Notes: generated by a model from the letters alone, not told the origin. Shown: positions 32,256 through 40,510, counted from the stretch's first letter. The stretch is 47,264 nt of DNA from Nitrospira sp. (GCA_016873615.1 VGWX01000008.1:1-47264); one strand, 5' to 3'. Translations and numbers: made by a program.

Positions 32256-34175
32256 ATGATTCAAAATAATCTTAGCGGAAGTAATAAATCAGCGCTGGCC
32301 AGGGAATCAGAGGCTTTTCTTACTGAAACAGTACGCACCGCTCTCGAAAATTACGAGATAAGGCCCTCGCAGGTGAAGATGATGAATGCCGGCGCAAGGA
32401 ATATAGAGGAAGGCGGGATTCTCCTTGCAGAGGCCGGCACAGGGACCGGTAAGACTTTTGCTTATCTTATCCCTGCGATCCTTTCGGGAAAAAAGGCGCT
32501 GGTGACAACCCGCACAATCAACCTGCAGGAACAGCTCTTTTCCAAAGACCTTAGATTTCTGTCCTCTCTGAGAGAATTCAGATGCGCAATCGCCAAGGGA
32601 AGGGGGCACTATCTCTGCAAGAGAAGGTTAAATGCGTTCAAGCCTGCTGACAGGGGTGACCTCGATGAGCATAAGGATATGCTTGAATGGGTTATGGAGA
32701 CGGAAACAGGGGATATCGAAGATTATATCTCCCAAAGAAAACCAGTCATATGGGACAGGATAAGTTCTGATGCGGATGCCTGCAAAGGCAAGAAGTGTCA
32801 GTTTTACAGAGACTGCTATTATTTTATGGCACGCCGGCAATGGTCTCAGGCCCAGATTATTGTCACAAACCATGCCCTCCTTGCAGTCAGCGCCATGATG
32901 CAGCATGATTCCAGGATACTTCCTGAGACAGATATTCTGATAATTGACGAGGCGCATGCTTTAGATACGGTTTTTTCCGATCAGATCGGGATGAGGCTCT
33001 CAAACCGGGGTCTCGATAAGATATTCAACAGGCTGCTGAAGAGAGACGAAAGAGGCAATTACAAGGGGCTGCTTTCAAAATCCCCGGCGCTTTTCCCAAT
33101 TGTTGAATCATTAAGGATGGAGATGTCATTTTTCTGGGAACAGGTCGCAAAGGAAATGAAAAGCAGAACAATTATAAGAGGATCCTTTTCCCTGAAATAT
33201 TCTTTAATTGCGCTCGCTGAATCTGTAGAGACGCTTCTTGAGAGCATCAAAACATCCTCTATGGGACTCTTTGAGGAGGATGAAGAGATCGAGCTGAAGG
33301 CTTCAATCGTAAAGCTTCTTGCTGTTTCAGAAGATCTGAAAACATTCTGTGACGAAACCCCGGGGTTTGTCAGATGGGTTGAGACAGAAGAAAAGAATAC
33401 CGCGCTCAGGATGTCTCCCATATATCCCTCCGGATTCATTAAAAGCAATCTCCTGCCGGAATATCATTCCATAATTCTGACATCTGCTACCCTCTCTGTC
33501 TCAGGAGATTTCAGGCTTATAGAAAATACTCTTGGCGTTCAGGGTTCACAAAAGCTGTCTGTCTCATCACCTTTTGATATGAAAAACCAGGTTTCTGTGG
33601 AGATAAAAAAAGGCATCGACCTTAGAGATGAAGACAGCATTGAGAAACTGGCAGGTGTAATTATTGAAGAGGCCGGCCGGGCAAAGGGTGGAACCCTTGT
33701 CCTTTTTACCTCAAGGGATGTTATGAGAAAGACCCGGGAACTGACTACTGAAGAGTTATCGAAGATTGATCTTAACCCGCTAATGCAGGGTGAATCCTCA
33801 GGCAGGAGAATGCTTGAGACCATGAGAAAAAGCAGGAATACGGTGATCTTTGGCCTTGATTCTTTTTGGGAAGGGGTTGATGTTTGCGGAGATGCTTTAA
33901 AGTGCCTCATTATTACCAAACTGCCGTTTGAGGTTCCCACTGAACCTATTGTGCAGGCAAGGACTGAGATGATCGAGAGGGAAGGAGGCAATGCTTTTTA
34001 TGAATACAGTCTCCCGCGCGCTGTATTGAAATTCAGGCAGGGCTTTGGAAGGTTGATCAGAAGCAGGACAGATACAGGCAGGATTATTATCTGTGATGAA
34101 CGGATACTGACAAAAACTTATGGTAAGATGTTTATGAAAAGCACTGTGCCGGAACATGCAAAAACTGATTCTTAA
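32256..34175 (+). CDS. dinG: DinG/XPD-type ATP-dependent DNA helicase with iron-sulfur cluster
   Basis: A 639-residue superfamily 2 helicase. Walker A is AEAGTGTGKT at 58-67. The iron-sulfur cysteines are Cys121 (YLCKRR), Cys176, Cys181 and Cys187 (ACKGKKC, RDCYYF). The DEAH box is at 231-234. The C-terminal part has ILTSATLS, FGLDSFWEGVDV and a final FGRLIRSRTDTGRI with the arginine fingers. DinG unwinds DNA with 5' overhangs, D-loops and R-loops and aids replication through transcribed genes. It is a solitary gene, and the repeats on both sides contain no other gene. Confidence 0.94.
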   Translation: MIQNNLSGSNKSALARESEAFLTETVRTALENYEIRPSQVKMMNAGARNIEEGGILLAEAGTGTGKTFAYLIPAILSGKKALVTTRTINLQEQLFSKDLRFLSSLREFRCAIAKGRGHYLCKRRLNAFKPADRGDLDEHKDMLEWVMETETGDIEDYISQRKPVIWDRISSDADACKGKKCQFYRDCYYFMARRQWSQAQIIVTNHALLAVSAMMQHDSRILPETDILIIDEAHALDTVFSDQIGMRLSNRGLDKIFNRLLKRDERGNYKGLLSKSPALFPIVESLRMEMSFFWEQVAKEMKSRTIIRGSFSLKYSLIALAESVETLLESIKTSSMGLFEEDEEIELKASIVKLLAVSEDLKTFCDETPGFVRWVETEEKNTALRMSPIYPSGFIKSNLLPEYHSIILTSATLSVSGDFRLIENTLGVQGSQKLSVSSPFDMKNQVSVEIKKGIDLRDEDSIEKLAGVIIEEAGRAKGGTLVLFTSRDVMRKTRELTTEELSKIDLNPLMQGESSGRRMLETMRKSRNTVIFGLDSFWEGVDVCGDALKCLIITKLPFEVPTEPIVQARTEMIEREGGNAFYEYSLPRAVLKFRQGFGRLIRSRTDTGRIIICDERILTKTYGKMFMKSTVPEHAKTDS

Positions 34176-34241
34176 ATTTCTGGTTGCATCCCTTTTTTCA
34201 ATCGCTGATCAGCTGATTAATAAAATATTTCTGATTAACCA

Positions 34242-34393
34242 AAAAGTGCAGACATTGCACGAAAAATTATTTAACTCGATGATTTGATAAAATTATTTTT
34301 TGAGGTTCTTTGCATAAAAATATTCCGTAAACTATTAGATTAAGGTGCACTAAGGTATCGAAAAATAATTTTTCTCACAACATCTGCACTTTT
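34242..34393. repeat. 152-bp element with 31-bp imperfect terminal inverted repeats
   Basis: Bases 34242-34272 (starting AAAAGTGCAGA and ending GAAAAATTATTT) are complementary, with about six mismatches, to 34363-34393. The inner 90 bp are AT-rich with no reading frame. It lies just downstream of dinG and 24 bp before a second inverted-repeat element. The form fits a small non-autonomous transposable element or a long hairpin. Confidence 0.55.
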
Positions 34394-34417
34394 CAAATGC
34401 AATTATTTGATTATACC

Positions 34418-34534
34418 GAGGATAGAGTATTTGAGCGGATTCTTTTGCTGATAGTCAAATACAGAATGTGAAAACAGGAGGCAAAAGCCTCGGAGGTCGG
34501 AAAGACCGAGAATGAGCACAAATACTCTATCCTC
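34418..34534. repeat. 117-bp element with 16-bp terminal inverted repeats
   Basis: GAGGATAGAGTATTTG (34418-34433) is repeated perfectly inverted at 34519-34534. Inside it are GAGGCAAAAGCCTC (34473-34486) and CGGTCTTTCCG-type palindromes. A partial copy missing one end lies at 17606-17662 in the opposite orientation. With the 152-bp element beside it, it fills the gap between dinG and pilT. Confidence 0.65.
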
Positions 34535-34566
34535 CGCTGTCATTGCCGATTTTTTAAATGCAAGGG

Positions 34567-35634
34567 CTAATAATACATCAGCTTGCGTTCCAGGTCTGAT
34601 GCGCGGGAAAGCCTCTTTGCTTCATCGAGAGTTATGATATTCTGTTTGCAGAGTTGAATCAGATGCTGGTCGAGCGTCTGCATCTGATATTCATCCCGTC
34701 CTTTTTCAATGTGTTGTTCTATTTCATCGAGGTGACCATCACGGATACATGCCTTGATTGTAGATGTCGTATACATTACTTCCAAGGCCGGCAAAAGCTG
34801 ATCGCCGCTCTTTCCCCTTACGAGTCGCAGAGAAACTGTAGCCACCAGGATTTCTGATAGTCTGTGGCGGACATTCTCCTGGGCCTGCGGTGGATAGTAC
34901 CCAACAATGCGGTTAATAGTAGAAGCCGCATTGTTGGTATGGAGGGTCGATAATACAAGATGCCCTGTTTCAGCAGCTTTGATGCAAGCGTCTATCGTTT
35001 CTATATCACGCAGTTCTCCGACCATGATGACATCAGGATCCATACGCATGGCTGCCTTTAATGCGCCTCCAAAACTCTCTGTATCGATGCCCAGTTCTCT
35101 CTGGATAATACAGCTTTGAGTTGAAGGAAAAATGAACTCGATGGGGTCCTCGATGGTAATAATGCTATAGCTGAAATTGTCGTTGATAAACCGGATCATA
35201 GAAGCAAGCGTCGTAGATTTACCATTGCCGGTGGGTCCGCAGACAAGGATCAGTCCGTTCGGGGCTTTCACAATACTCCCCAATACAGCAGGGAGATTCA
35301 GTTCTTCGAACGTGCCGATATAGTGAGGTATTACACGCATCACAATACCGATATTGCCGCGCTGCCGGAAGATGCTGATGCGGAAACGACCCACGTCAGG
35401 CAAGGCATAAGAAGTGTCGAATTCCGTTAAATTTTCAGGAAGCTTTCGTCTGCTCTGCTCCATAACAGTTGAAGCAATAAACTCGGTATCGCTTTTTGTT
35501 AAGGTATTCAGTTTTGAGCGGATCAGGTGGCCGTAAGCCCTGAATATCGGCGGGTTGTCCACTTCAAAATGGATATCGGAAACCTTCTTTTTAAAGGCGA
35601 TTTCAAGAATTTGCGTAAAGGTGGCAATGTCCAT
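34567..35634 (-). CDS. pilT: PilT-type twitching motility / pilus retraction ATPase
   Basis: I place the start at ATG 35634 (MDIATFTQILEIAFKKKVSD), preceded by GGAAAGGAAAAG. The frame is open for another 60 codons upstream, but those do not resemble PilT. The 355-residue protein has the PilT N-terminal PAS-like domain, Walker A GPTGNGKSTT, Asp box TIEDPIEF, Walker B DPDVIMVGELRD and the His box GHLVLSTLHTNN. PilT depolymerises type IV pili. It follows the DUF4388 regulator gene by 52 bp, and the pair probably forms an operon. Confidence 0.92.
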   Translation of the reverse strand: MDIATFTQILEIAFKKKVSDIHFEVDNPPIFRAYGHLIRSKLNTLTKSDTEFIASTVMEQSRRKLPENLTEFDTSYALPDVGRFRISIFRQRGNIGIVMRVIPHYIGTFEELNLPAVLGSIVKAPNGLILVCGPTGNGKSTTLASMIRFINDNFSYSIITIEDPIEFIFPSTQSCIIQRELGIDTESFGGALKAAMRMDPDVIMVGELRDIETIDACIKAAETGHLVLSTLHTNNAASTINRIVGYYPPQAQENVRHRLSEILVATVSLRLVRGKSGDQLLPALEVMYTTSTIKACIRDGHLDEIEQHIEKGRDEYQMQTLDQHLIQLCKQNIITLDEAKRLSRASDLERKLMYY

Positions 35635-35686
35635 GGTCTTTTCCTTTCCTGAATTATTTATGATTCCATAAAGGCGTTGAGACTCT

Positions 35687-37501
35687 TCATTTCCGGGACG
35701 CCTTAGCGAGCATCTTACGGTGGAAGGCATTTTCGATAGCAAGGCCGGCCTGGTCTGCCAGGATTTCAAGCATATCATCTTGTACCGGCGACACGTCTTG
35801 CTTGCCGTAATCGCCATATGTCAGTGTAACGATTTTACCGCGACTCTTTACAGGAAGGATTAGTATGGTTGGTTTCAGGGGTGCGCCAATCCCTGCATAA
35901 AGATGTTCCCTTAAGACTTCATCATCACACTCTCCATAAAAGAAATGTCCTTTTTCAATTACATCAAGGAAGACAGAGGGCTCTGTCAGGGGAATCTTTA
36001 GTCCCGATGCCGAACTTGGTCCTTTATCCCTTTCAGTATGCACTCCCAGGGTTTTTTCTCCTATAAGCTCTGCCGGCCGAACGATAAAAGTGATCGAGCG
36101 CTCAAATATTTCAGCAATGCACTGAAGAAGGGCAAATGATATATCAATAGGTTCGTTAAGGTTACGAAAAGCTGAGAGCTTTTCCCTTAGCTTTCCGAAC
36201 CGTTTATCTCCAATTGAGAGTTGCTGCTGCTTATCCATTAAATCATTGATATAAGATTTAAAGGTCTCCAGAAATTTTATCGTATCTTCAATGAACATCT
36301 CCTGTCGGGCTTCTCTGAGCGGTCTGGGAAATACGGCTCTGACACCATCGTTGAACGATTGCAGAAAAAATGTATAATGCAGGACAGAGGCGAATTGAAT
36401 GGATGACACCTGCGGGTATCTTTCTTTTGCCTGCTGCCGCAGGCTAACTATAGTTTTTTCGGAAAGACCCCACTCCGAGGTCTCAGGGCTGTCAAAAATA
36501 AGGACAGGAAGGCTCTTTTTTTCAAGACACTCGTCTATAATGCTGTAAAATTCCTCTTCCTTCTCAGTCGCAAACACAAGGATGCCTTCGTTTTTACAGA
36601 TAGTCATAACAGAATGTTTGATAAGCCTGTCCCGGCTGAACAGGATAATCACCTTTGCAAGCCTTTCGGATTTTACCAGGTCCTTTTGCGTCCCGGAGCT
36701 CTTTATGCACTTTTCCAGGAAAGAAACAAAGCTGTCCTGGTCCTCGGATGAAAAATCCCCTAAAGTATCCTTTATGTTCTGACGATGGATTTCTATTGGA
36801 CTGAAAATTTCTTTAACAGAAAAAGACGAGGGTATCTTTTTCTTTAGGTGTTCGAGATCGGCCAATCCTAGAACGTCTTCGGTAATGACTTTGTCCTTAT
36901 CATCTTTTTGTACAGTCTCATCTGATGGAATGACTTCCGCAAACAATTCTTCATCTGGCGGAATATGTTTCCCTGCATTTCGATCACGTTCCCGCTCATC
37001 ATATATACGGAGAGCGTCCATCAATACCATTTGGGCGTCGAGGCTTACCGTCTGCTCCATTTTGTCCGGGGTATAACTGCAATCCGGAGAGACAGAGATT
37101 GCCTCTGTCTCAAGGGTAAAGGTTCCTTTTGTCCAGCCTATCAATTCAACAATCGTAATCTCGATCAGCTTTTTCAATCCTTTGGCTGCTTCTTCCTGTC
37201 TTAATTTGCCTGATTCGATCAGCGTAACAATCAGGGGTTTGCGGTCCTTTTTTGCTTTCTTCTGGACTTCAAGGGCCTGTTTGAGATCTTCGGGGGTTAT
37301 TGCGTTTAATTTTACAAGAACCGTCCCGATGCGGATTCTGTTATTGAGATGATTTGCACCGACGATATAGCCATTACTGAAGATGACCCGGCTTTCGCCC
37401 CTGGGTCCTTTAATAGAAAAAGTGCCTGACTTCCTTGTTGTGTGTATCAGTTGAATTACATCAACTATATGCAGCTGTTCTAAATCACCTGTAAATGCCA
37501 T
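35687..37501 (-). CDS. DUF4388-REC-like-GAF regulator associated with PilT
   Basis: The 604-residue protein starts with a DUF4388 (PATAN-like) domain: FTGDLEQLHIVDVIQLIHTTRKSGTF and IFSNGYIVGA. A GspE-N-like segment, ITPEDLKQALEVQKK, follows. The centre (about 290-410) looks like a degenerate receiver (KVIILFSRDRLIKHSVMTICKNEGI). A helical stretch and a C-terminal GAF-like domain (about 460-595: ALLQCIAEIFERSITFIV, LADQAGLAIENA) complete it. DUF4388 proteins occur in gliding and pilus signalling systems. Placed directly upstream of pilT, it probably tunes pilus retraction, which is inference. Confidence 0.8.
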   Translation of the reverse strand: MAFTGDLEQLHIVDVIQLIHTTRKSGTFSIKGPRGESRVIFSNGYIVGANHLNNRIRIGTVLVKLNAITPEDLKQALEVQKKAKKDRKPLIVTLIESGKLRQEEAAKGLKKLIEITIVELIGWTKGTFTLETEAISVSPDCSYTPDKMEQTVSLDAQMVLMDALRIYDERERDRNAGKHIPPDEELFAEVIPSDETVQKDDKDKVITEDVLGLADLEHLKKKIPSSFSVKEIFSPIEIHRQNIKDTLGDFSSEDQDSFVSFLEKCIKSSGTQKDLVKSERLAKVIILFSRDRLIKHSVMTICKNEGILVFATEKEEEFYSIIDECLEKKSLPVLIFDSPETSEWGLSEKTIVSLRQQAKERYPQVSSIQFASVLHYTFFLQSFNDGVRAVFPRPLREARQEMFIEDTIKFLETFKSYINDLMDKQQQLSIGDKRFGKLREKLSAFRNLNEPIDISFALLQCIAEIFERSITFIVRPAELIGEKTLGVHTERDKGPSSASGLKIPLTEPSVFLDVIEKGHFFYGECDDEVLREHLYAGIGAPLKPTILILPVKSRGKIVTLTYGDYGKQDVSPVQDDMLEILADQAGLAIENAFHRKMLAKASRK

Positions 37502-37616
37502 AGGTTAAATAACTAAAAAAAATAAAGTTTAGAAAGAATAACACAAAAAACGCAGGAGGGTAAATACAAACCGGAAGTGCGATAGCAACTATTTTGTTTT
37601 GATTAAATTTTCAATC

Positions 37617-37638
37617 CCCCGCCGTCTCTGCGGCGGGG
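37617..37638. repeat. CCCCGCCG/CGGCGGGG hairpin in intergenic region
   Basis: A perfect 8-bp GC stem (37617-37624 with 37631-37638) with a 6-nt loop follows TTGATTAAATTTTCAA and precedes GAGGTTCATTGTC. The flanks recall the TCAAAAGAAT hairpin family at 8546 and 32046. It lies between divergent genes, so a terminator role is unlikely. Confidence 0.45.
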
Positions 37639-37685
37639 AGGTTCATTGTCTGGAATTGATTATTACTCCTTCATCCAATGTATAC

Positions 37686-37732
37686 TTACAAATTGTAAAT
37701 TGAATTGACAAATTGTAAATATCTGTTAGAAT
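37686..37732 (+). promoter_or_regulatory. Promoter with two palindromic ACAAATTGTAAAT repeats for DUF4143 copy 3
   Basis: ACAAATTGTAAAT occurs at 37688-37700 and 37708-37720, exactly 20 bp apart. The first lies inside the perfect odd palindrome TTACAA-A-TTGTAA (37686-37698). TTGACA at 37705-37710 and TAGAAT at 37727-37732 form a good promoter with a 16-bp spacer. The second repeat overlaps the -35 box. Transcription would start near 37739, almost on the ATG at 37740. Confidence 0.6.
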
Positions 37733-37739
37733 ATTGAGC

Positions 37740-38909
37740 ATGATATCCCGTGATGCCAAGAAAACTCTCCTTCGGCTTGCGAAAGGCTATCCGGTCGTAG
37801 CTGTAACTGGGCCCAGGCAATCAGGGAAAACTACAATTGTCAGAGCAACATTCCAAAAGAAACCCTATGTTTCTCTCGAAGATCCTGACCAGCTTGAGTT
37901 TGCCAACAAGGACCCTCGTGGTTTTTTGGAAAGATTTCCGGATGGCGCATTGCTGGATGAAGTTCGGAGGTGTCCTTCCCTATTTTCTTATATTCAGACA
38001 ATAGTCGATCTGGACAAACGCCCGGGGTTGTTCATATTGACAGGCTCGCAGCAGTTCGGCGTGCTGTCTCATATTACCCAAACGCTCTCCGGAAGAGTCG
38101 GCTTGGTGCAACTGCTGCCCTTTTCTCACAGCGAATTATTTCATGTAAGGAATCTTGGCAGGAACCTCGATGCATTGTTATTCAAAGGTTTGTATCCTGC
38201 CTTATACGACAGAAAAGTGCAGCCCTCTGACTGGTATGCGAATTATGTTATGACATATGTGGAACGTGATGTCAGACAAATGATCAATATTAAGAACCTG
38301 GGAATCTTTCAACGCTTCCTTCGCATGTGTGCAGCCCGGACAGGACAATTGCTAAATCTTACCGGTCTTGCCAATGACTGCGGGATTGCCCATAATACTG
38401 CCCGTTCATGGATATCGGTTCTGGAGGCAAGTTATATAATTTTTTTGCTTTATCCACATTTCAGAAATTTCGGCAAACGTCTTGTGAAAACTCCGAAGAT
38501 ATATTTTTATGACACAGGACTTGCGTCATGGCTTGTAAATATGCAAAGTCCCGAACATCTCTCATTGCATCCGATGCGGGGTTCTTTGTTTGAGTCATTT
38601 GTCATCAGTGAACTGGTTAAAGCAAGATTCAACTGTGGATTGCCATCCAACCTTTATTTCTGGAGAGACAACACAGGCAATGAGATCGATGTGATTATTG
38701 AAGATGGAGAGGCGCTTACCCCTGTTGAGATAAAGTCGGGCAAGACAATTACCCCTGATTATTTCTCAGGAATCAGGAAATGGCTGAGTATTGCTGATTG
38801 CCCTTCAGGCAAACCCTCTCTCATCTATGGAGGCAATGACACCTATATGAGGGAGGGACTACGTATTTATTCATGGATGAATGCATCAAAAATAGCGGAT
38901 AATAAATAA
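37740..38909 (+). CDS. AAA ATPase with C-terminal DUF4143 nuclease-like domain (copy 3 of 4)
   Basis: I use the ATG at 37740 rather than the TTG at 37734, giving 389 residues. Walker A is GPRQSGKTT (about 25-33), followed by SLEDPDQ, Walker B ALLDEVRRCP and the sensor LTGSQQFG. The middle part has GLANDCGIAHNTARSWI (helix-turn-helix-like). The C-terminus reads GNEIDVIIEDGEALTPVEIKSG. It belongs to a different branch from copies 2 and 4 in its SLEDP and TGSQQF motifs. The gene has no ribosome site and the promoter lies immediately upstream, so a leaderless mRNA is likely. Confidence 0.92.
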   Translation: MISRDAKKTLLRLAKGYPVVAVTGPRQSGKTTIVRATFQKKPYVSLEDPDQLEFANKDPRGFLERFPDGALLDEVRRCPSLFSYIQTIVDLDKRPGLFILTGSQQFGVLSHITQTLSGRVGLVQLLPFSHSELFHVRNLGRNLDALLFKGLYPALYDRKVQPSDWYANYVMTYVERDVRQMINIKNLGIFQRFLRMCAARTGQLLNLTGLANDCGIAHNTARSWISVLEASYIIFLLYPHFRNFGKRLVKTPKIYFYDTGLASWLVNMQSPEHLSLHPMRGSLFESFVISELVKARFNCGLPSNLYFWRDNTGNEIDVIIEDGEALTPVEIKSGKTITPDYFSGIRKWLSIADCPSGKPSLIYGGNDTYMREGLRIYSWMNASKIADNK

Positions 38910-39261
38910 ATGAAAATATGTTGCTTTTGTCCGTCAAAATATTATATCTGGAGAGCGCTTGCTTTTTTTCCGGAGGCAGGGACAGGTATGAACCCACTGT
39001 CCTTCGGGTTAGCTGCCCGAAGGTTTAATTAATATGAACATCTAAGCGAGAATCTGCAATAAACTCTTGTGCATGCAGATTTCGGTTAAGCTTCAATCTA
39101 AAGTTGCGGTAGAGTCAAGATAAAAGAGATTCCCCGTATTGACGCAATTACAGATTAAAATGTGAAGAACGAAGCCGCTACGCACCCTATGGTGAAGTGA
39201 AGGGGGAACGCAAATGAATCCTCGTCTCACCCAAGCAAAGAAAGTCGCTAAAATATTAATG
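38910..39261. other. Non-coding region between DUF4143 copies 3 and 4
   Basis: This stretch has no gene that I can support. It contains a tRNA-like remnant (38971-39023, listed separately), whose CCTTCGGG/CCCGAAGG stem could also act as a hairpin after copy 3. An unexplained GC-richer part lies at about 39105-39235, with GTTGCGGTAGAG, CCCTATGGTGAAG and GGGGGAACGC. I considered an intron or RNA remnant there but see no consensus. Confidence 0.4.
38971..39023. other. Degenerate tRNA 3'-part-like remnant
   Basis: Aligned base by base without gaps to the plus-strand face of the tRNA-fMet gene (44174 onward), this segment matches about 36 of 50 positions. These include GG-GGC-GGGA, GAACC-like and CCTTCGGGTTA...GCCCGA. 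On the minus strand it would correspond to an anticodon arm and a damaged T-arm. It cannot form a proper T-stem and lacks a 5' half. It may be an old attachment-site copy or a relic of a different tRNA. Confidence 0.4.
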
Positions 39262-39290
39262 TTGACGAGATAACCAGAATGGATTATACT
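39262..39290 (+). promoter_or_regulatory. Sigma-70-type promoter of DUF4143 copy 4
   Basis: TTGACG (39262-39267) and TATACT (39285-39290) are separated by the ideal 17 bp. ATGGA and TCCAT (39279-39283 and 39290-39294) form a small inverted repeat over the -10 box. An AGGAGG ribosome site follows at 39311-39316, so unlike copy 3 this gene has a normal leader. Confidence 0.6.
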
Positions 39291-39323
39291 CCATAATAGC
39301 TTAACTAAACAGGAGGTATATCC

Positions 39324-40487
39324 ATGATACAGATGTTACCCCGGTTGCTTAAGATCAAGCTGCCGAAAGGGCAGTCCGCCTTCTTGTGGGGACCGAGGAA
39401 AACAGGCAAGACCACGTTCCTCAGAGCGGCCTTCCCGGACAGCCTGAGCTATGATTTGCTTCAGACCGACCTTTTCCTTGAGTTCGTCAAGCGCCCCTTT
39501 CTGCTGCGGGAGCAGCTTCTTGCGGTGTCCCCGAAGCAGTTAAAGGAGCCGGTCATTATCGACGAAGTGCAGAAAGTGCCTCAGCTGCTCGATGAAATTC
39601 ACTGGCTTATTGAAAACAAGGGCCTGCGGTTTATCCTGTGCGGCTCCAGCGCAAGGAAACTGAAACGGGGGAAGGCGAATCTGCTTGGAGGCCGTGCCTG
39701 GCGCTATGAAATGCACCCGCTTGTCTCGGCAGAGGTGGCGGACCTTGATTTGCTCAGAGCGCTCAACCGGGGAATGATACCCTTGCACTACATGCAGGCG
39801 GAATACCGCAAGTCTCTGCAGGCGTATGTTCAGGATTATCTCAAAGAGGAAGTGTTCGATGAGGGGTTGACACGGAATATCCCTGCCTTCTCCCGGTTCT
39901 TCGATGCCATGGGCTACTCTCACGGAGAACTGACAAATTATGCAAACATAGCCCGTGACTGCGGCGTAGACGCGAAGACCGTCAAGGAGTATTACCAGAT
40001 CCTTGTCGATACCCTGCTTGGCACGATGATTGAGCCGTACAAAAAGCGGAAGGACCGTAATGTGATAATCAGGGCCGGCAAGTTTTATTTGTTTGATGTC
40101 GGCGTTGCCGGGGCCATCACCCACCGCCAGATTCCTCAGGAGAAAGGTGAGCAGTTCGGAAAGGCAATCGAACATTTCATCCTGATGGAACTACTTGCCC
40201 ATCGCGTATACAGAGAGCTGAACTACGATGTGAATTTCTGGCGGACGAAGTCAGGATTAGAAGTGGATTTTATTTTAGGTCAGGGAGAAGTGGCTATCGA
40301 GGTAAAAGGGACGAGCCGGGTCGATAACGCGGACCTGCGTCCACTTAAGACGTTCATCCAGGAGTATCGTCCTGCAAGAGCGTTTGTTGTCTGCAACGAA
40401 GGCGCTTCACGGGTGCATGAGGATATTCGTATTTTGCCGTGGCGTGATTTTCTGAAAATGTTGTGGAACGGAGAAGTGATACCGTAA
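39324..40487 (+). CDS. AAA ATPase with C-terminal DUF4143 nuclease-like domain (copy 4 of 4)
   Basis: A 387-residue protein with Walker A GPRKTGKTT (about 23-31), Walker B VIIDEVQKVP (about 77-86), LCGSSARKLKRGKANLLGGRA, the helix-turn-helix-like IARDCGVDAKTVKEYY, and the DUF4143 signature LEVDFILGQGEVAIEVKG. It aligns well with copy 2 over most of its length, including the KLK...ANLL-GRA segment. It ends 24 bp before the displaced tRNA fragment and is followed by a hairpin that faces the other strand. It may have arrived with an earlier insertion at the tRNA site. Confidence 0.93.
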   Translation: MIQMLPRLLKIKLPKGQSAFLWGPRKTGKTTFLRAAFPDSLSYDLLQTDLFLEFVKRPFLLREQLLAVSPKQLKEPVIIDEVQKVPQLLDEIHWLIENKGLRFILCGSSARKLKRGKANLLGGRAWRYEMHPLVSAEVADLDLLRALNRGMIPLHYMQAEYRKSLQAYVQDYLKEEVFDEGLTRNIPAFSRFFDAMGYSHGELTNYANIARDCGVDAKTVKEYYQILVDTLLGTMIEPYKKRKDRNVIIRAGKFYLFDVGVAGAITHRQIPQEKGEQFGKAIEHFILMELLAHRVYRELNYDVNFWRTKSGLEVDFILGQGEVAIEVKGTSRVDNADLRPLKTFIQEYRPARAFVVCNEGASRVHEDIRILPWRDFLKMLWNGEVIP

Positions 40488-40510
40488 AAAAAGGCTTGCA
40501 TCTCTGCAAC
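40488..40510 (-). terminator. Relic rho-independent terminator behind the displaced tRNA fragment
   Basis: Read on the minus strand, the hairpin GTTGC...GCAAGCC (loop AGAGAT, one mismatch) is followed by seven T residues. It stands in the same relation to the displaced tRNA 3' fragment as the terminator at 44129-44162 does to the intact tRNA gene. It was probably the tRNA's original terminator before insertion. Confidence 0.5.

Noticed and set aside
35635-35817. 61-codon N-terminal extension of PilT
   Set aside because: The extension overlaps the 3' end of the DUF4388 gene, is Arg/Cys/Lys-rich and unlike PilT, while ATG 35634 has a ribosome site and the normal PilT N-terminus.
37686-37720. 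Start of a CRISPR-like repeat array
   Set aside because: Only two 13-bp units with a 7-bp gap exist; this fits an operator, and no true array or cas gene was found in the window.
39105-39240. Possible group II intron or structured RNA remnant
   Set aside because: Some short motifs looked intron-like, but no domain V hairpin, no boundary consensus and no reverse transcriptase were found.
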